Source of the DNA: Streptomyces kanamyceticus
GTDB lineage: Bacteria > Actinomycetota > Actinomycetes > Streptomycetales > Streptomycetaceae
Length of the DNA stretch: 64,000 nucleotides
Reading direction: 5' to 3'
Assembly: GCF_008704495.1 (NCBI RefSeq)
Contig: NZ_CP023699.1
Coordinates: 2,294,001-2,358,000 of the forward strand
The notes beneath the pieces are model-generated. The model had not been told where the DNA came from. It ran no database searches and worked only from the letters and a program-made list of their open reading frames with translations. The stretch's first letter is position 1. The number at the start of each line of letters is the position of its first letter. Shown one piece after another: positions 43,930 through 54,181 of this stretch. Position numbers and translations under genes: made by a program.

Positions 43930-45195
43930 TCACCCGGGGCGTACGAGGAGTGTGCGCGGCCCGCGCGTCAGGAGCCCCTGGGGCGCCGGCCGGAACCCCG
44001 GCGCCCAGCGCAGGCCAGGCAGCGCGTCGAGCAGGGCCCGCAGTCCGTACTCGGCGGTGAGGCCCGCGAGCTCGGCGCCCGGGCAGGAGTGGCGGCCCGC
44101 GCCGAACGCGTGGCGGCCGGGGTCCGCGCGGAAGATGTCGTACCGGTCCGGCTCCGCGAACCGTGCGGGGTCGCGGCCCGCCGAGCCGACCAGGCAGGCC
44201 ACGACCGCCCCCGCGGGCAGCGGGACACCCGCCACGGTGACCGGGCGGGCCGCGCGGCGCAGCACCACGTGGGCGGCCGGGTCGCGGCGCAGCGACTCCG
44301 CCCACGCCCCGGGTATCAGCTCGGGGCGCTCCCTGAGGAGGGCCAACTGCCCCGGATGGTCGAGGAGATTGGCGAGGAGCGAGGCGAGCCCGAGCGCCGT
44401 GGCCTCGCCCCCGCCGCCGAGCAGGGTCCCCGCGACGCCCGTCACGGTCTCGTCGGACAGCGGGCGTCCGTCGATCTCGGCGGTGCACAGGACGGAGAGC
44501 AGGTCGTCGCCCGGGTGGGCCCTGCGGCGCGCCAGCTGGGGCCGCAGACAGGCATCGAGGTCCCGCTGGCGCCCGCCGCCGAGGTGGGTGAGCCCGTCGC
44601 GGCACAACTCCTGGACGCGGGCGGCGTCTTCGCGGGGCAGGCCGAGCGCGGCGACGGCCGCGGCGGTCGGCAGCCACCGGCAGAACTCGGCGACGAGGTC
44701 GGCCTCGCGCCGTGCGGCGATGCGGCGGGCCAGGACGTAAGCGCTGCGCGAGGTGCCCGCGGCGAGCGCCGCGAGGGCGCGGCCGCGCAGCGCGGGCGAG
44801 ACGAGCGCGCGGTGCGCGAGGTGCGTGGCCCCCTCCATGTGCGCGAGGGTCCGCCCCGGCGGCGGCACGACGAGCCGCGGCCTCGCGAGCGCGGCGCACA
44901 CGTCCCGATACCGACTGACGAGCCACGCCCCCGTGGCGTCGTCCCGCACGAGGGGAAATCCCTCGCGCAGCACGCGGTACAGCGGATACGGATCACGTCT
45001 GACACCGGGCGCCATCAGGCTGGCCAGGAGGGGAGGGCCTCCGTGGGGGGCGTTGGCGCCCTGGGGGCCCGGATGGCGTCCGCTACCGGTGAAGGGGGCA
45101 GGGGCAGCCCCGCGCCGGACGGCCACCGCGGCGGCGGCCGGGACGCTCCGACCGTCCGCCATCGGTTCGGGTGGGGGGTCGGGGAAGCAGCGCAT
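43930..45195 (-). CDS. Cytochrome P450
   Basis: A bacterial class I P450 of about 421 residues from the ATG at 45195; a GTG at 45258 and ATGs at 45162 and 45015 are other options, and no start has a good ribosome site. The heme loop FGAGRHSCPGAELA is present, ExxR is ESLRRDP, and the I-helix is LLGGGGEATALGL, where AGxxT is altered to GGEAT. The first ~75 residues are Pro/Ala/Gly-rich and poorly conserved; DPYPLYRVLREGFPLVRDD marks the start of the fold. No ferredoxin gene adjoins. It is convergent with treY, and its substrate is unknown. Confidence 0.87.
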   Translation of the reverse strand: MRCFPDPPPEPMADGRSVPAAAAVAVRRGAAPAPFTGSGRHPGPQGANAPHGGPPLLASLMAPGVRRDPYPLYRVLREGFPLVRDDATGAWLVSRYRDVCAALARPRLVVPPPGRTLAHMEGATHLAHRALVSPALRGRALAALAAGTSRSAYVLARRIAARREADLVAEFCRWLPTAAAVAALGLPREDAARVQELCRDGLTHLGGGRQRDLDACLRPQLARRRAHPGDDLLSVLCTAEIDGRPLSDETVTGVAGTLLGGGGEATALGLASLLANLLDHPGQLALLRERPELIPGAWAESLRRDPAAHVVLRRAARPVTVAGVPLPAGAVVACLVGSAGRDPARFAEPDRYDIFRADPGRHAFGAGRHSCPGAELAGLTAEYGLRALLDALPGLRWAPGFRPAPQGLLTRGPRTLLVRPG

Positions 45196-45337
45196 CGCGA
45201 GGTTCCCGCCTGGGGGTCGGCGCGGCGTGGGGCCGCGCGGGTGTGTCAAGAGCACCACCGGGGGGCGCTCGGCGCAGGTTCCGTACGTCCGTACGAGTGA
45301 CGGGCGCGCCCCGCGTGCGACGGGCGCGCAGGTGACC

Positions 45338-45368
45338 TTGACACCGCACCCGGGGCGTGGCGTACTGC
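45338..45368 (+). promoter_or_regulatory. Promoter candidate for the M14 carboxypeptidase
   Basis: TTGACA (45338-45343) is a perfect -35; TACTGC (45363-45368) is a possible -10 at 19 bases, or CGTACT at 17. Confidence 0.4.
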
Positions 45369-45379
45369 GGATTGCGTCA

Positions 45380-46651
45380 GTGGCGGACCAGACGGGGGTG
45401 AGTCAACTGGCGGTGCAGCGCTATCCCAGTGTTCCGGAACTCACCTCGTCCGCCAGGCAGTTGGTCGCCCACCGGCCTGACCTGGGCACCCTGCGGCAGG
45501 TCGGCACATCGCGCGCGGGCAGGCCGCTGCACCTGCTCTCCGTGGGCCGGTCCGCCCGCGCCGTCCTCGTCGTCGCGGGGGCGCACGCCAACGAACCGAC
45601 CGGCGGCTCCACCCTGCTGCACCTCGCCGAGTGGACTCTGCGCGACCGGCGTCTTCGCGCCGACACCTCCTGGCACTTCCTGCTCTGCGCGGACCCGGAC
45701 GGCGCGCACCTGCACCGCACGCCCGCCCCGCGCACGCTCCTGGACTACCACCGGAACTTCTTCCGCCCGGCGGGGCCCGAGCAGCCCGAGTGGTCGCCCT
45801 CCGTGCTGCCACCGGCCCTGCTGCCTCCCGAGACCCGCGCCCTGACCTCGGTCATCGACGAGCTGCGCCCCTACTTGCAGGTGTCCCTGCACGGCACCGA
45901 TCTGGGCGGCAGCTGGGTGCAGTTGACGAAGGACATCCCGGGGCTCGCCGAGCCGTTCGCCAAGTCGGCGGCCGAGCTGCACATTCCGGTCGAGGCGGGG
46001 GCGTCGGACGCGGCGGGCTGGCCGGCCTCCGGACCCGGCGTACACATCCTGCCCGCCCCGGGCGTGGACGCCGCCTATCCGAGCCTGCCGGAGGACGCCC
46101 GGCTCACCACCTGGCACCACGCCCACCGGTACGGCGGCCGCACCGCGATCGTCGAGGTGCCGATGTGGGCGAGCGACCTGGTCGACGACGCCGCCGCGCA
46201 CCCGTCCCCGGTGCGGGCGATGCGGGTCCTGGCCCGACGCCTTCGCCGGGACGCGGGCCTGGTCGAGGAGATCCTCGGCGAGGCGCTGCCCCGGCTGCCC
46301 GCGGGCGCCGACGGGCCGCTGCTGCGGGCGTCGCGCTGGGCCCTCGCCCTGGTCCCGGGGCTCGCCGACGACTGGGGGCGGCTGCCGCCCGCGGGCACGA
46401 GCATGGCGTACATCGGGAGCGTGGACGCCTTCGGCCGCCGACTGCCGCTGCGCGCGGCCGCGATGCTGCTGCGGGTCCTGGAAGACGCGGGCGACCGCGC
46501 GGCGCCCCGTCTGGAGCGGCTCGTGACGCTCTGGAGCAATGCCTTCGCCGAACGCTTCAGAGCCCGTTGGGTACCGCTGGAGGACCAGGTGGAGCACCAG
46601 TCGAGGACCACGCTCGCCGCCGCACGCCACGCACGCGTGCCGGGCGACTGA
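45380..46651 (+). CDS. M14 family zinc carboxypeptidase
   Basis: About 423 residues if the GTG at 45380 is used; GTG 45398 (MSQLAVQRYPSVPELTSSARQ) is equally possible, and neither has a strong ribosome site. The M14 fold shows HLLSVGRSARAVLVVAGAHANEPTGG (HxxE zinc ligands), the third ligand His in LQVSLHGTDLGGSW, and the catalytic Glu in AIVEVPMW. No signal peptide is visible, so it is probably cytoplasmic. The C-terminal 150 residues after the catalytic region are helical and specific to this subfamily. It lies between the P450 (divergent) and the FHA gene (convergent). Confidence 0.87.
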   Translation: MADQTGVSQLAVQRYPSVPELTSSARQLVAHRPDLGTLRQVGTSRAGRPLHLLSVGRSARAVLVVAGAHANEPTGGSTLLHLAEWTLRDRRLRADTSWHFLLCADPDGAHLHRTPAPRTLLDYHRNFFRPAGPEQPEWSPSVLPPALLPPETRALTSVIDELRPYLQVSLHGTDLGGSWVQLTKDIPGLAEPFAKSAAELHIPVEAGASDAAGWPASGPGVHILPAPGVDAAYPSLPEDARLTTWHHAHRYGGRTAIVEVPMWASDLVDDAAAHPSPVRAMRVLARRLRRDAGLVEEILGEALPRLPAGADGPLLRASRWALALVPGLADDWGRLPPAGTSMAYIGSVDAFGRRLPLRAAAMLLRVLEDAGDRAAPRLERLVTLWSNAFAERFRARWVPLEDQVEHQSRTTLAAARHARVPGD

Positions 46652-46678
46652 CGCGTCCTTCGGATCAGGTCCCGCGGA

Positions 46679-47230
46679 TCAGGTCGCGGCGAGGCGGAAG
46701 GCCATCCGGCCGAAGCTCACCATGTCGCCGTCCTGCACGACGGCCGCGCCGATCACCCTGCGGCCGTTCACCGACGTGCCGTTGGTCGAGCCGAGGTCAC
46801 GCACCACCCACATGCCGCCCTGCCTGCGCAGCTCCGCGTGGACGCGGGAGACGGTGTCGTGGCTGAGCCGGAGTCCGTTGGCCGGGTCGCGGCCGATCCG
46901 TAGCGGGTAGGGGCTGTCCGGCGACGGCAGCACCAGCTTCGGCAGCCGCTCGGCCTGCCACGCCCTGCGCAGCTTCATCGTGAACCCGGAGACCGCTTCG
47001 ACGCTGCCGAGCACCATCCGCTGCCAGCGGCTCTCGGTGCGCAGATCGGCGGTGAGCACGGCCAGTTCGTCCGGCTTGCTGGCGGCGAGCACCAGCTCCA
47101 TGCGCCGCAGGAAGGTGTCGTGGGAGAGCCTGCCGAGCGCGGCGCCTTCCTTGAGTGCGTCCAGCGCCCGGTCGCGCTCGGCGTCCGTCACGCGCGCGGG
47201 GTATGTGGAGAACTCGAAGGAGGATGTCAC
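46679..47230 (-). CDS. DUF1707 and FHA domain protein
   Basis: A 183-residue cytoplasmic protein starting at GTG 47230. The N-terminal DUF1707 is clear: VTDAERDRALDALKEGAALGRLSHDTFLRRMELVLAASKPDELAVLTADL. The C-terminal FHA domain is RIGRDPANGLRLSHDTVSRVHAELRRQGGMWVVRDLGSTNGTSVNGRRV, with the phosphothreonine-binding Arg, Ser, His and Asn residues intact. It likely reads Ser/Thr kinase signalling. The transcript is predicted leaderless. It is divergent from treZ. Confidence 0.92.
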   Translation of the reverse strand: MTSSFEFSTYPARVTDAERDRALDALKEGAALGRLSHDTFLRRMELVLAASKPDELAVLTADLRTESRWQRMVLGSVEAVSGFTMKLRRAWQAERLPKLVLPSPDSPYPLRIGRDPANGLRLSHDTVSRVHAELRRQGGMWVVRDLGSTNGTSVNGRRVIGAAVVQDGDMVSFGRMAFRLAAT

Positions 47231-47236
47231 CTGGCG

Positions 47237-47266
47237 ATTGTCCGCCAAGCCCGGCCCGGGTGTCCA
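47237..47266 (-). promoter_or_regulatory. Promoter of a leaderless DUF1707-FHA mRNA
   Basis: On the minus strand TGGACA (47261-47266), an 18-base spacer and GACAAT (47237-47242); the GTG at 47230 follows 6 bases later with no Shine-Dalgarno sequence. Confidence 0.6.
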
Positions 47267-47375
47267 GATTGCGCGAAGGCCCCGGCTGATCGTCCGCTTC
47301 TCCCGACAGGCCCGCCGCTCCTGACGCACCATGGGACGCACGAGGTGACGGACATCAGACGAGGGGGAACCGTCG

Positions 47376-49121
47376 GTGAAGTTCGAGGTGTGGGCACCGG
47401 GAGCCACGCGGGTCGCACTGGAGTGCGCGGGCGACACGCGCGCGTTGGAGCGTGACGGGGAGCGCGCGGGGTGGTGGACGGCGGAGGCGGAGGCCCGGGA
47501 CGGCACGCGCTACGGCTTCTCGCTGGACGGCGGCCCCGTCCTGCCCGACCCGCGCTCGCGGCGCCAGCCGGACGGGCCCGACGGGCTCAGCGCCGTCGTC
47601 GAGCACACCGCCCACGCGTGGCGCACGCCCTGGGCGGGCCGCGGCATCCGCGACGCGGTCCTGTACGAGCTGCACGTGGGGACGTACACGCGCGAGGGCA
47701 CGCTGGACGCGGCGGCCGCCCGGCTCGGGCATCTGGCCGAGCTCGGCGTCACGCACGTGGAGCTGATGCCGCTGTGCCCCTTCCCCGGCCGCCACGGCTG
47801 GGGCTACGAAGGGGTGTCGCTGTGGGCGGTCCACGAGCCCTACGGCGGCCCCGAGGCGCTGAAACGATTTGTCGACGCTGCGCACGCGCTGGGGCTCGGC
47901 GTCGTCCTCGACGTCGTGCACAACCACCTCGGCCCGTCCGGCAACCACCTGCCCGCGTTCGGCCCGTACTTCACGGAGACCCACCAGACGCCCTGGGGCG
48001 CGGCGGTCAACCTGGACGCGCCGGGCTCGGACGAGGTGCGCGCGTATCTGATCGGCAGTGCCCTCGCCTGGCTGCGGGACTACCGGATCGACGGCCTGCG
48101 GCTCGACGCGGTGCACGCGCTGCGCGACACGCGCGCGTGCCACTTCCTGGAGGAACTCTCCGCCGCCGTCGACTCCTTGGCCGACGAGCTCGGCAGGCCG
48201 CTGTCCCTGATCGGCGAGTCCGACCTGGGCGATCCGCGGGTCGTCACGCCGCGCGCCGTCGGCGGCCTCGGGCTCCACGCGCAGTGGAACGACGACTTCC
48301 ACCACGCCCTGCACACCGCGCTCACGGGCGAGGCGCAGGGCTACTACGAGGACTTCGCGCGGGCCCCGCTGGCCGCGCTCGGCAAGACGCTGACGCACGG
48401 CTTCTTCCACGACGGGACGTACTCGTCGTTCCGCGGCCGCGCCCACGGCCGCCCCGTGGACCGCGCACGGACCCCCGCGTACCGCTTCCTCGGCTACGCG
48501 CAGACGCACGACCAGATAGGCAACCGCGCGCAGGGCGACAGGCTCGCGGCCGCCCTCTCCCCCGGCCTGCTCGCCTGCGCGGCCGCGCTGACCCTCACGG
48601 GGCCCTTCACGCCGATGCTGTTCATGGGCGAGGAGTGGGGCGCCACGACGCCCTGGCAGTTCTTCACCGACCACACCGATCCCGCGCTCGCCGAGGCCGT
48701 GCGCCAGGGCAGGCGGCGGGAGTTCGCGGCGCACGGCTGGGCCGCGGAGGACATCCCCGATCCGCAGGACCACGGCACGCGGGACCGGTCCTGCCTCGAC
48801 TGGGACGAGCCCGCCGAGGGACACCACGCGCGCCTGCTCGCCTGGCACCGCGAACTGATCGCGCTGCGCCGCACCCGAGGCGATCTGACCGACCCCGATC
48901 TGGCGTCGGTGCGGGTCGCCCACGACGAGGGCGCCCGCTGGTTCGCGTTCCGGCGCGGGGACCTGCGGATCGCCGTGAACCTCGGCAAGGAGGAGGTCGC
49001 CGTGCCCCTTGGCGGTCGCCACGCGCGCGTGCTCGCCGCCTGGGAGGCGGTCGACGCTCCCGGCGCGGACGGGGTGGTGCGGCTGCCCGCCGAATCGTGC
49101 GTGATCCTGGCCACCGCCTAG
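47376..49121 (+). CDS. treZ: Malto-oligosyltrehalose trehalohydrolase TreZ
   Basis: A 581-residue GH13 hydrolase that releases trehalose from the product of TreY. GTG 47376 has GAGGGGG upstream. The N-terminal domain MKFEVWAPGATRVALECAG is followed by AVLYELHVGTYTREGTLDAAAARL, VVLDVVHNHLGPSGNHL, catalytic Asp in DGLRLDAVHAL, Glu in LIGESDLGDPRV and Asp in QTHDQIGNRAQGDRL. Length is normal. It completes the TreX-TreY-TreZ route with glgX and treY but is separated from treY by P450, M14 and FHA genes. Confidence 0.95.
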   Translation: MKFEVWAPGATRVALECAGDTRALERDGERAGWWTAEAEARDGTRYGFSLDGGPVLPDPRSRRQPDGPDGLSAVVEHTAHAWRTPWAGRGIRDAVLYELHVGTYTREGTLDAAAARLGHLAELGVTHVELMPLCPFPGRHGWGYEGVSLWAVHEPYGGPEALKRFVDAAHALGLGVVLDVVHNHLGPSGNHLPAFGPYFTETHQTPWGAAVNLDAPGSDEVRAYLIGSALAWLRDYRIDGLRLDAVHALRDTRACHFLEELSAAVDSLADELGRPLSLIGESDLGDPRVVTPRAVGGLGLHAQWNDDFHHALHTALTGEAQGYYEDFARAPLAALGKTLTHGFFHDGTYSSFRGRAHGRPVDRARTPAYRFLGYAQTHDQIGNRAQGDRLAAALSPGLLACAAALTLTGPFTPMLFMGEEWGATTPWQFFTDHTDPALAEAVRQGRRREFAAHGWAAEDIPDPQDHGTRDRSCLDWDEPAEGHHARLLAWHRELIALRRTRGDLTDPDLASVRVAHDEGARWFAFRRGDLRIAVNLGKEEVAVPLGGRHARVLAAWEAVDAPGADGVVRLPAESCVILATA

Positions 49122-49178
49122 GGCCCGCACGCCGCGCCCGGCACCTATCTTGAGGGCCTACCAAGGGGAGGGCACGTC

Positions 49179-50192
49179 ATGAAGCAGCGTTTCCTGGGCC
49201 GTACGGGGCTGCGCGTCAGTGAGCTGTGTTTCGGCGCGATGATGTTCGGCAGCGGTGCCGACGAGGCGACGTCGCACCGCATGCTGGACACGTTCACGGA
49301 GGCGGGCGGCACCTTCATCGACACGGCCGACATGTACGGGCGCGGAGTGTCGGAGGAGGTGCTCGGCCGCTGGCTCAAGGGCCGCCGCAGGGACGAACTG
49401 GTCATCGCCACCAAGGTGTTCGCCACCATGAGCGACGCCCCCAACGCGGGCGGCCTGAGCCGCAAGCACATCGTGTCGGCGGTGGAGGCGAGCCTGCGGC
49501 GCCTCGGCACCGACTACATCGACCTCTACCAGACGCACGTGTGGGACGCGACGACGCCGATCGAGGAGACCCTCGCCACCCTGGACACCCTCGTGAAGGC
49601 GGGCAAGGTGCGCTACTTGGGGGCGAGCAACATCTCCGGAGCGCAGTTGCAGAAGGCCCTCGACGTGGCGCGGGCCCGCGACTGGGAGCCGTACTCCTGT
49701 CTGCAGCCGCTGTACAACCTCCTCGCGCGCGAGATCGAGTGGGAGCTGCTGCCGCTGAGCGCGGCCGAGGGCGTCGGCGTCATTCCGTACAGCCCGCTCC
49801 AAGGCGGCTGGCTCTCGGGCAAGTTCCGGCGCGGCATGGCCAACCCGCCCGAGGGGGCGCGGGGTTCGGGTGCCTGGGAGCGGCGGAACACCGAGGAGAC
49901 CTGGCAGGTGGTCGACGCCCTCCTGGAGATCGCCGACGACACCGGGCACACCCCCGCGCAGGTGGCGCTGCGCTGGCTGCTCCAGCGGCCGGGGGTGACC
50001 GCGCCCATCGTCGGGGCGCGGTCCGTCGAGCAGCTGAGCGACAACCTCGGCGCCGTCGGCTGGGAGTTGACGGCCGAACAGCACGAGCGACTGACGAAGG
50101 TGAGCGCGCGGCCGCTGCCCTATCCGTACGACGTCCTGGCGTACTACCCGGGCCGCGAACCGCGCACGGGGCCGCGCACGGACTTCAGCTGA
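49179..50192 (+). CDS. Aldo/keto reductase
   Basis: A 337-residue NADPH-dependent (beta/alpha)8 oxidoreductase. GGGGAGGG precedes the ATG. The tetrad is recognisable: Asp in [12 protein letters not shown] (with Tyr), Lys in LVIATKVF, and His in LYQTHVWD. The NADPH site is late ([27 protein letters not shown]). It belongs to the YajO/potassium-channel-beta-like group; the substrate is unknown. It ends 9 bases from the convergent M24 peptidase, with an 11-bp TCAGCTGACGA repeat spanning the junction. Confidence 0.92.
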   Translation: MKQRFLGRTGLRVSELCFGAMMFGSGADEATSHRMLDTFTEAGGTFIDTADMYGRGVSEEVLGRWLKGRRRDELVIATKVFATMSDAPNAGGLSRKHIVSAVEASLRRLGTDYIDLYQTHVWDATTPIEETLATLDTLVKAGKVRYLGASNISGAQLQKALDVARARDWEPYSCLQPLYNLLAREIEWELLPLSAAEGVGVIPYSPLQGGWLSGKFRRGMANPPEGARGSGAWERRNTEETWQVVDALLEIADDTGHTPAQVALRWLLQRPGVTAPIVGARSVEQLSDNLGAVGWELTAEQHERLTKVSARPLPYPYDVLAYYPGREPRTGPRTDFS

Positions 50193-50201
50193 CGACCGGC
50201 C

Positions 50202-51350
50202 TCAGCTGACGATCGCCATCTCGCGGGCGGTGCTGTTCAGGCGCCGCCCGCCCTCCTCCGTGACGGTCACGATGTCCTCGATGCGCACGCCGAAGCGGCC
50301 CGGCAGGTAGATGCCGGGCTCTACGGAGAAGCACATTCCCGGCACGAGCGGCTGCTCCTCGCCCTCGATCATGTAGGGCGGTTCATGGGTGGTGACGCCG
50401 ATGCCGTGTCCGGTGCGGTGGATGAAGCGCTCGCCGTAGCCGAACTCGGTGATCACCGCGCGTGCGGCGCGGTCGACGTCCTGGCAGGCCGCGCCCGGCC
50501 TGACCGCCGCGCAGCCCGCCGCCTGCGCCTCGCGCACCACGTCGTGCACGCGCTGTTCCTCGGCGGTCGGCTCGCCGACGTGGACCGTGCGCGAGGTGTC
50601 CGAGCCGTAGCCGTGCAGCAGGCCGCCGAAGTCGAGGACGACCATGTCGCCGTGCTCGATGACGCGCTCGCCCGCCTCGTGGTGGGGGTTGGCGCCGTTG
50701 GGGCCCGAGCCGACCACGGTGAAGTCGACCTGGGAGTGCCCGAACCGCCGCAGCAGCTCCGCGAGATCGGCGGCGACGTCCGTCTCCCTGCGGCCCGCGA
50801 AGGGCACCTTCTGGATCTCCTCGTACGTCGCGTCGGCCGCGGCACCCGCTGCCGCGAGGCGCTCTAGCTCCGCGGCGTCCTTGACCGCGCGCAGCATCGG
50901 GAGGGCCTCCGTGAGGGAGACGTAGGAGGTGCCGGGCAGCGCCTGCTGGAAGCCGAGCAGGTGCATCGCCCAGGCGTTGTCGCTCACCGCGAAGCGGCCG
51001 TCCACGTCCAGGAGCGGGGCGGTGACGGCGTACGGGTCCTTGCCGTCGGTCCAGTCGCGCAGCGTGAGCGCGGCGGCGCCCACGGCCCGCTCGGCGTCCG
51101 GGGCCTCCAGGGTCGGCACCACGAGGACGGGGTCCTGGCCCGCGGCGAGCACGAGCGTGGTGAGGCGCTCGGTGGCGGCGGTGGGACGGTAGCCGGTGAG
51201 CCACGTCAGGTCGGGCCCGGGGGCGACGAGGACGCCCGCGAGACCGGCGTCGGCCGCCGCGGCGGCGGCCCGCTCCATGCGGGCCCGGTAGTCGGCAGCC
51301 GTGAAGGGCACGGGCTCGTCGGCGGTGCTGGGCGCGGGCGCGCTGCTCAT
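50202..51350 (-). CDS. M24 family metallopeptidase (Xaa-Pro aminopeptidase-like)
   Basis: A 382-residue cytoplasmic dimetal peptidase. AGGAGGT precedes the ATG. An N-terminal creatinase-like domain (DLTWLTGYRPTAATERLTTLVL) is followed by the pita-bread catalytic domain with all five metal ligands: Asp in VVLDFGG, Asp in GSDTSRT, His in RTGHGIG, Glu in FSVEPGIY and Glu in RIEDIVTV. It is probably a Pro-dipeptidase or aminopeptidase P; creatinase cannot be excluded. The PDZ protein gene lies upstream in the same direction. Confidence 0.92.
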   Translation of the reverse strand: MSSAPAPSTADEPVPFTAADYRARMERAAAAAADAGLAGVLVAPGPDLTWLTGYRPTAATERLTTLVLAAGQDPVLVVPTLEAPDAERAVGAAALTLRDWTDGKDPYAVTAPLLDVDGRFAVSDNAWAMHLLGFQQALPGTSYVSLTEALPMLRAVKDAAELERLAAAGAAADATYEEIQKVPFAGRRETDVAADLAELLRRFGHSQVDFTVVGSGPNGANPHHEAGERVIEHGDMVVLDFGGLLHGYGSDTSRTVHVGEPTAEEQRVHDVVREAQAAGCAAVRPGAACQDVDRAARAVITEFGYGERFIHRTGHGIGVTTHEPPYMIEGEEQPLVPGMCFSVEPGIYLPGRFGVRIEDIVTVTEEGGRRLNSTAREMAIVS

Positions 51351-51457
51351 GAGACCTCCTGGTGTCTACGCCAGCATCCTGCCCGCACCGGGGCGCGCCC
51401 GCGAACCCGGCCCGGCCAGCCCCGGCCAGCCCACCCGGCCGGTCCGCCCGGCCCGGC

Positions 51458-52171
51458 TCAGGTCACGATGCCCGGCCGTACCGAGAGCACCTGGCGCCCG
51501 CCGCCCTCGTGGCGGACCGTCAGCGTCACCCTCTTGCCCGGGCGCGCGGCGGCGACCGCCGAGGCGAGGGCGGCCGCCGAACGGACTCGGGTCCCGCCGA
51601 ACGCGAGCAGGGTGTCGCCGCGTACGAGTCCCGCGGTGTATCCGGGCCCCGGGACGTGCACGCCGACGAGCAGGGCGCCCGGGCCGCGCTCGGCGTCGAC
51701 GGCCTCGACGCCGAGGGCGGCGGGCCTGGCGGGGGCGGTGCTCCGGTGCGGGCCGCCGGGACCGGGGGACGCGGTCGGCTGCCGCGTGCCGCCTCCCCCG
51801 GCGGAGGGCTTGGCCGCGGCAGGACCGCCGGGCCCGCCGAGCGCACCCGGTGGCGGCGCCGCCTTCCGCATCTCGGCGAGTTTGCTCATGCCGATGACGG
51901 TGGCGCTCACCGTGCCGAGCCCGATGCCCGAGAGCACCAGGACCACGGCGACGAGCAGGCCGGACAGCAGGGCCGTCAGGCGCCTGCCGCGCCGCCTCAG
52001 GGCGTGCGTCCTGTGCCCCTTCCCGCCGGGCGGGCCGGGGCTCCGACGGCCCCGGGGGTTCCCGCCGGAACCCCCGAGGCGCCACTTGGCGGACTTGCGG
52101 TCGGATTCCGTTCGGCCGGTGGCGGAGTGCCCACCCGGCATCGGCTTGGGACGCAACGCGGTGTCATCCAT
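51458..52171 (-). CDS. Membrane-anchored PDZ domain protein
   Basis: A 237-residue protein: a basic, Pro/Gly-rich cytoplasmic N-terminus (about 1-64), one membrane helix (LTALLSGLLVAVVLVLSGIGLGTVSATVIGM), a Pro/Gly/Ala-rich linker, and a C-terminal PDZ domain (LGVEAVDAERGPGALLVGVHVPGPGYTAGLVRGDTLLAFGGTRV). The PDZ domain therefore lies outside the membrane. No protease domain is present, unlike HtrA; an adaptor or scaffold role is inferred. It sits between the multicopper oxidase and the M24 gene in the same direction. Confidence 0.85.
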   Translation of the reverse strand: MDDTALRPKPMPGGHSATGRTESDRKSAKWRLGGSGGNPRGRRSPGPPGGKGHRTHALRRRGRRLTALLSGLLVAVVLVLSGIGLGTVSATVIGMSKLAEMRKAAPPPGALGGPGGPAAAKPSAGGGGTRQPTASPGPGGPHRSTAPARPAALGVEAVDAERGPGALLVGVHVPGPGYTAGLVRGDTLLAFGGTRVRSAAALASAVAAARPGKRVTLTVRHEGGGRQVLSVRPGIVT

Positions 52172-52263
52172 GGCTCGCCTCCGGCCACAGCCCTACCCGG
52201 CGTGACCCGGCCCCGACGCCTCACGAACGGGTGACGTCCAGCTGTGCGGCCCGCCCGCCGGGC

Positions 52264-54177
52264 CTACGCCGCGTGCCCGCCGTGTCCGCCGTGCCCCGCG
52301 CCGTGGTCGAACTTCAGTGCCTCCTTCGGCAGCACGACGAACGGCCGCATCATGCCCATGTCCTCGTGCTCGAGGAGGTGGCAGTGGTACATGAACCGGC
52401 CGTACGCTCCGTCGAACTTGCCCATCACGCGCAGCTGTTGGCCGCCGGGCACCAGGAACACGTCCTTCCAGCCGCGCTCGTTGGGGGCCAGCGGGATCTG
52501 CCGGTCCGGGTTGAAGGTGATCGGCGTGCGGGTGCCGCCGACGGTGACGTCGAAGCCCGAGACGTCGTACGCGTCCCTGCCGAGGAGCTGGAAGTCCGCC
52601 AGGTGGATGTGCATCGGGTGGGTCACCGGCGGGTTCACCGCGAGGTTCAGGAAGCTCCACTGCTCGTGGCTGCCCTCGGCGATGGTGAAGCCGAGGCCGT
52701 CGTTGAACGTGCGGGCGGTCCTTCGGTACGTCTTCACCTTGCCGTCGGCGCCGCGCACCTGGATGATCCCCTCGGTCGGGAACCGGAGGTCTCCGGGCTC
52801 CTCGATCTCGGTCATCTCCCAGATCTCCGGGTGGCCGCCGCCGCCCTTCGTGGCGGGCGGGGTCAGCACGATCAGCCGGTGGCCGTGCTCGATGTCGTGC
52901 GAGAGCGGGCGGAACGAGCCGGAGAGGACCTCCGGCAGTTCGAACGTGTCCGGCTCGGCGCACTCGCCCACCCGGAACTCCATGACCTGCGGATAGCGCA
53001 CGTCGTTCGCCACGTCGGGCACGCCGGGGGCCTGGGCGCGGCCCTTGTTGACCAGGCGAAGGCTGCGGCCCGCGAGCTCCCTGAAGTCGACGAGCAGGTC
53101 CATCCGCTCCGCGGGCGCGACGGTGAGCGTCGGCAGCGCGCCGTCGAAGTCCACCGGCACGGGGCGCGGCAGGAGCCCGCCGTCGCTGCCGATCTGATGC
53201 AGGACGCCGGTCACCGGATTGTCGTCCTCGTCGATGAGGACCAGGTCGTACACGCGCGCGTTCGACGCGTTGACCAGGCGGAAGCGGTACCAGGCCGCGT
53301 CCACGTCCGCGTACGGCCAGATGCGGCCGTTGACCGTGCTGTAGGGGCCGGTGAAGGGCAGCGAGACCGGCTTGCCCGTCTCGGCGTTCTTCGGGTCGAC
53401 GATGACGGTCTTGTGCAGCAGGCGTCCGTTCAGCCGCCCGTCGGCGTCCGTGTCCAGGTTCCTGTCGGCGAGCAGGAGCGGGATCTCCCGGTCGCCGCGG
53501 GGCAGTTGGAGCGCTTCCTCCTCGTCGTCCCGGACGAGGTAGGTGCCGTACAGACCCGCCTGGACGTTCCACCGGGTGATGTTCATGGCGTGGTCGTGGT
53601 ACCACCACTGGACCGCCTGGTGGTCGTTCGGGTACTCGGAGAGCTGCGCGTCGCCGTACCCCACGGCGTTGTCCGCCCAGCCGTCGTTGCCGCCGCCCGT
53701 CTGTGCGCCGTGCAGATGGGTCACGGCCCAGGCGGGCAGCGCCGCCACGTCCTTGTTCGGCTCGACGCCCGCGCGGCCGGGCAGCGTGCCCGGCGAGGGG
53801 TCCTTCTTCGGGTCGCCGCGGAGCACCTCGACGGCCGTGACGGGAAACTCGGAGCCCTTCGGGATGCGGTTGGTCCAGGCGATGCGGATGCGCTGTCCCC
53901 GGCGCACCTCGATGGTCGGGCCCGGCACCGCGCCGTCGTACCCCCACATCAGGGTCGGTGGCAGCTGCGGGTGCAGGCGCACCCAGGCGGGGCGCAGCGC
54001 GATCTCCGTCTCCTCGCGCACGTCCGCGTTGTCGGGCCGCAGCACCGGCGGGACGGTCAACGGCGCCACGAAGGGCTCCAGTTCGCCGTCGGCCTGGGCC
54101 GCCGCCCCGGGCTCGGGCTCGTCGCCGAGCAGTCGGCCCGTGATGCGGTCGGTGATGTGGTCAATGATGTCGGTCAA
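52264..54177 (-). CDS. Multicopper oxidase, phenoxazinone synthase (PhsA)-like
   Basis: A 637-residue three-domain copper oxidase. All copper motifs are present: HLH in [13 protein letters not shown] in [16 protein letters not shown] and [14 protein letters not shown] with the axial Met of the type 1 site. No signal peptide is visible, and length and layout resemble Streptomyces phenoxazinone synthase, which couples o-aminophenols, rather than small laccase or CotA. The start is TTG at 54177, the only in-frame start between it and an upstream stop ([14 protein letters not shown]). The C-terminus is His/Gly-rich ([12 protein letters not shown]) and may bind metal. No actinomycin genes are nearby. 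Confidence 0.9.
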   Translation of the reverse strand: MTDIIDHITDRITGRLLGDEPEPGAAAQADGELEPFVAPLTVPPVLRPDNADVREETEIALRPAWVRLHPQLPPTLMWGYDGAVPGPTIEVRRGQRIRIAWTNRIPKGSEFPVTAVEVLRGDPKKDPSPGTLPGRAGVEPNKDVAALPAWAVTHLHGAQTGGGNDGWADNAVGYGDAQLSEYPNDHQAVQWWYHDHAMNITRWNVQAGLYGTYLVRDDEEEALQLPRGDREIPLLLADRNLDTDADGRLNGRLLHKTVIVDPKNAETGKPVSLPFTGPYSTVNGRIWPYADVDAAWYRFRLVNASNARVYDLVLIDEDDNPVTGVLHQIGSDGGLLPRPVPVDFDGALPTLTVAPAERMDLLVDFRELAGRSLRLVNKGRAQAPGVPDVANDVRYPQVMEFRVGECAEPDTFELPEVLSGSFRPLSHDIEHGHRLIVLTPPATKGGGGHPEIWEMTEIEEPGDLRFPTEGIIQVRGADGKVKTYRRTARTFNDGLGFTIAEGSHEQWSFLNLAVNPPVTHPMHIHLADFQLLGRDAYDVSGFDVTVGGTRTPITFNPDRQIPLAPNERGWKDVFLVPGGQQLRVMGKFDGAYGRFMYHCHLLEHEDMGMMRPFVVLPKEALKFDHGAGHGGHGGHAA

Positions 54178-54181
54178 GATC

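Noticed and set aside
45243..45248. TTGACA on the minus strand as P450 promoter
   Set aside because: No AT-containing -10 lies at the proper distance.
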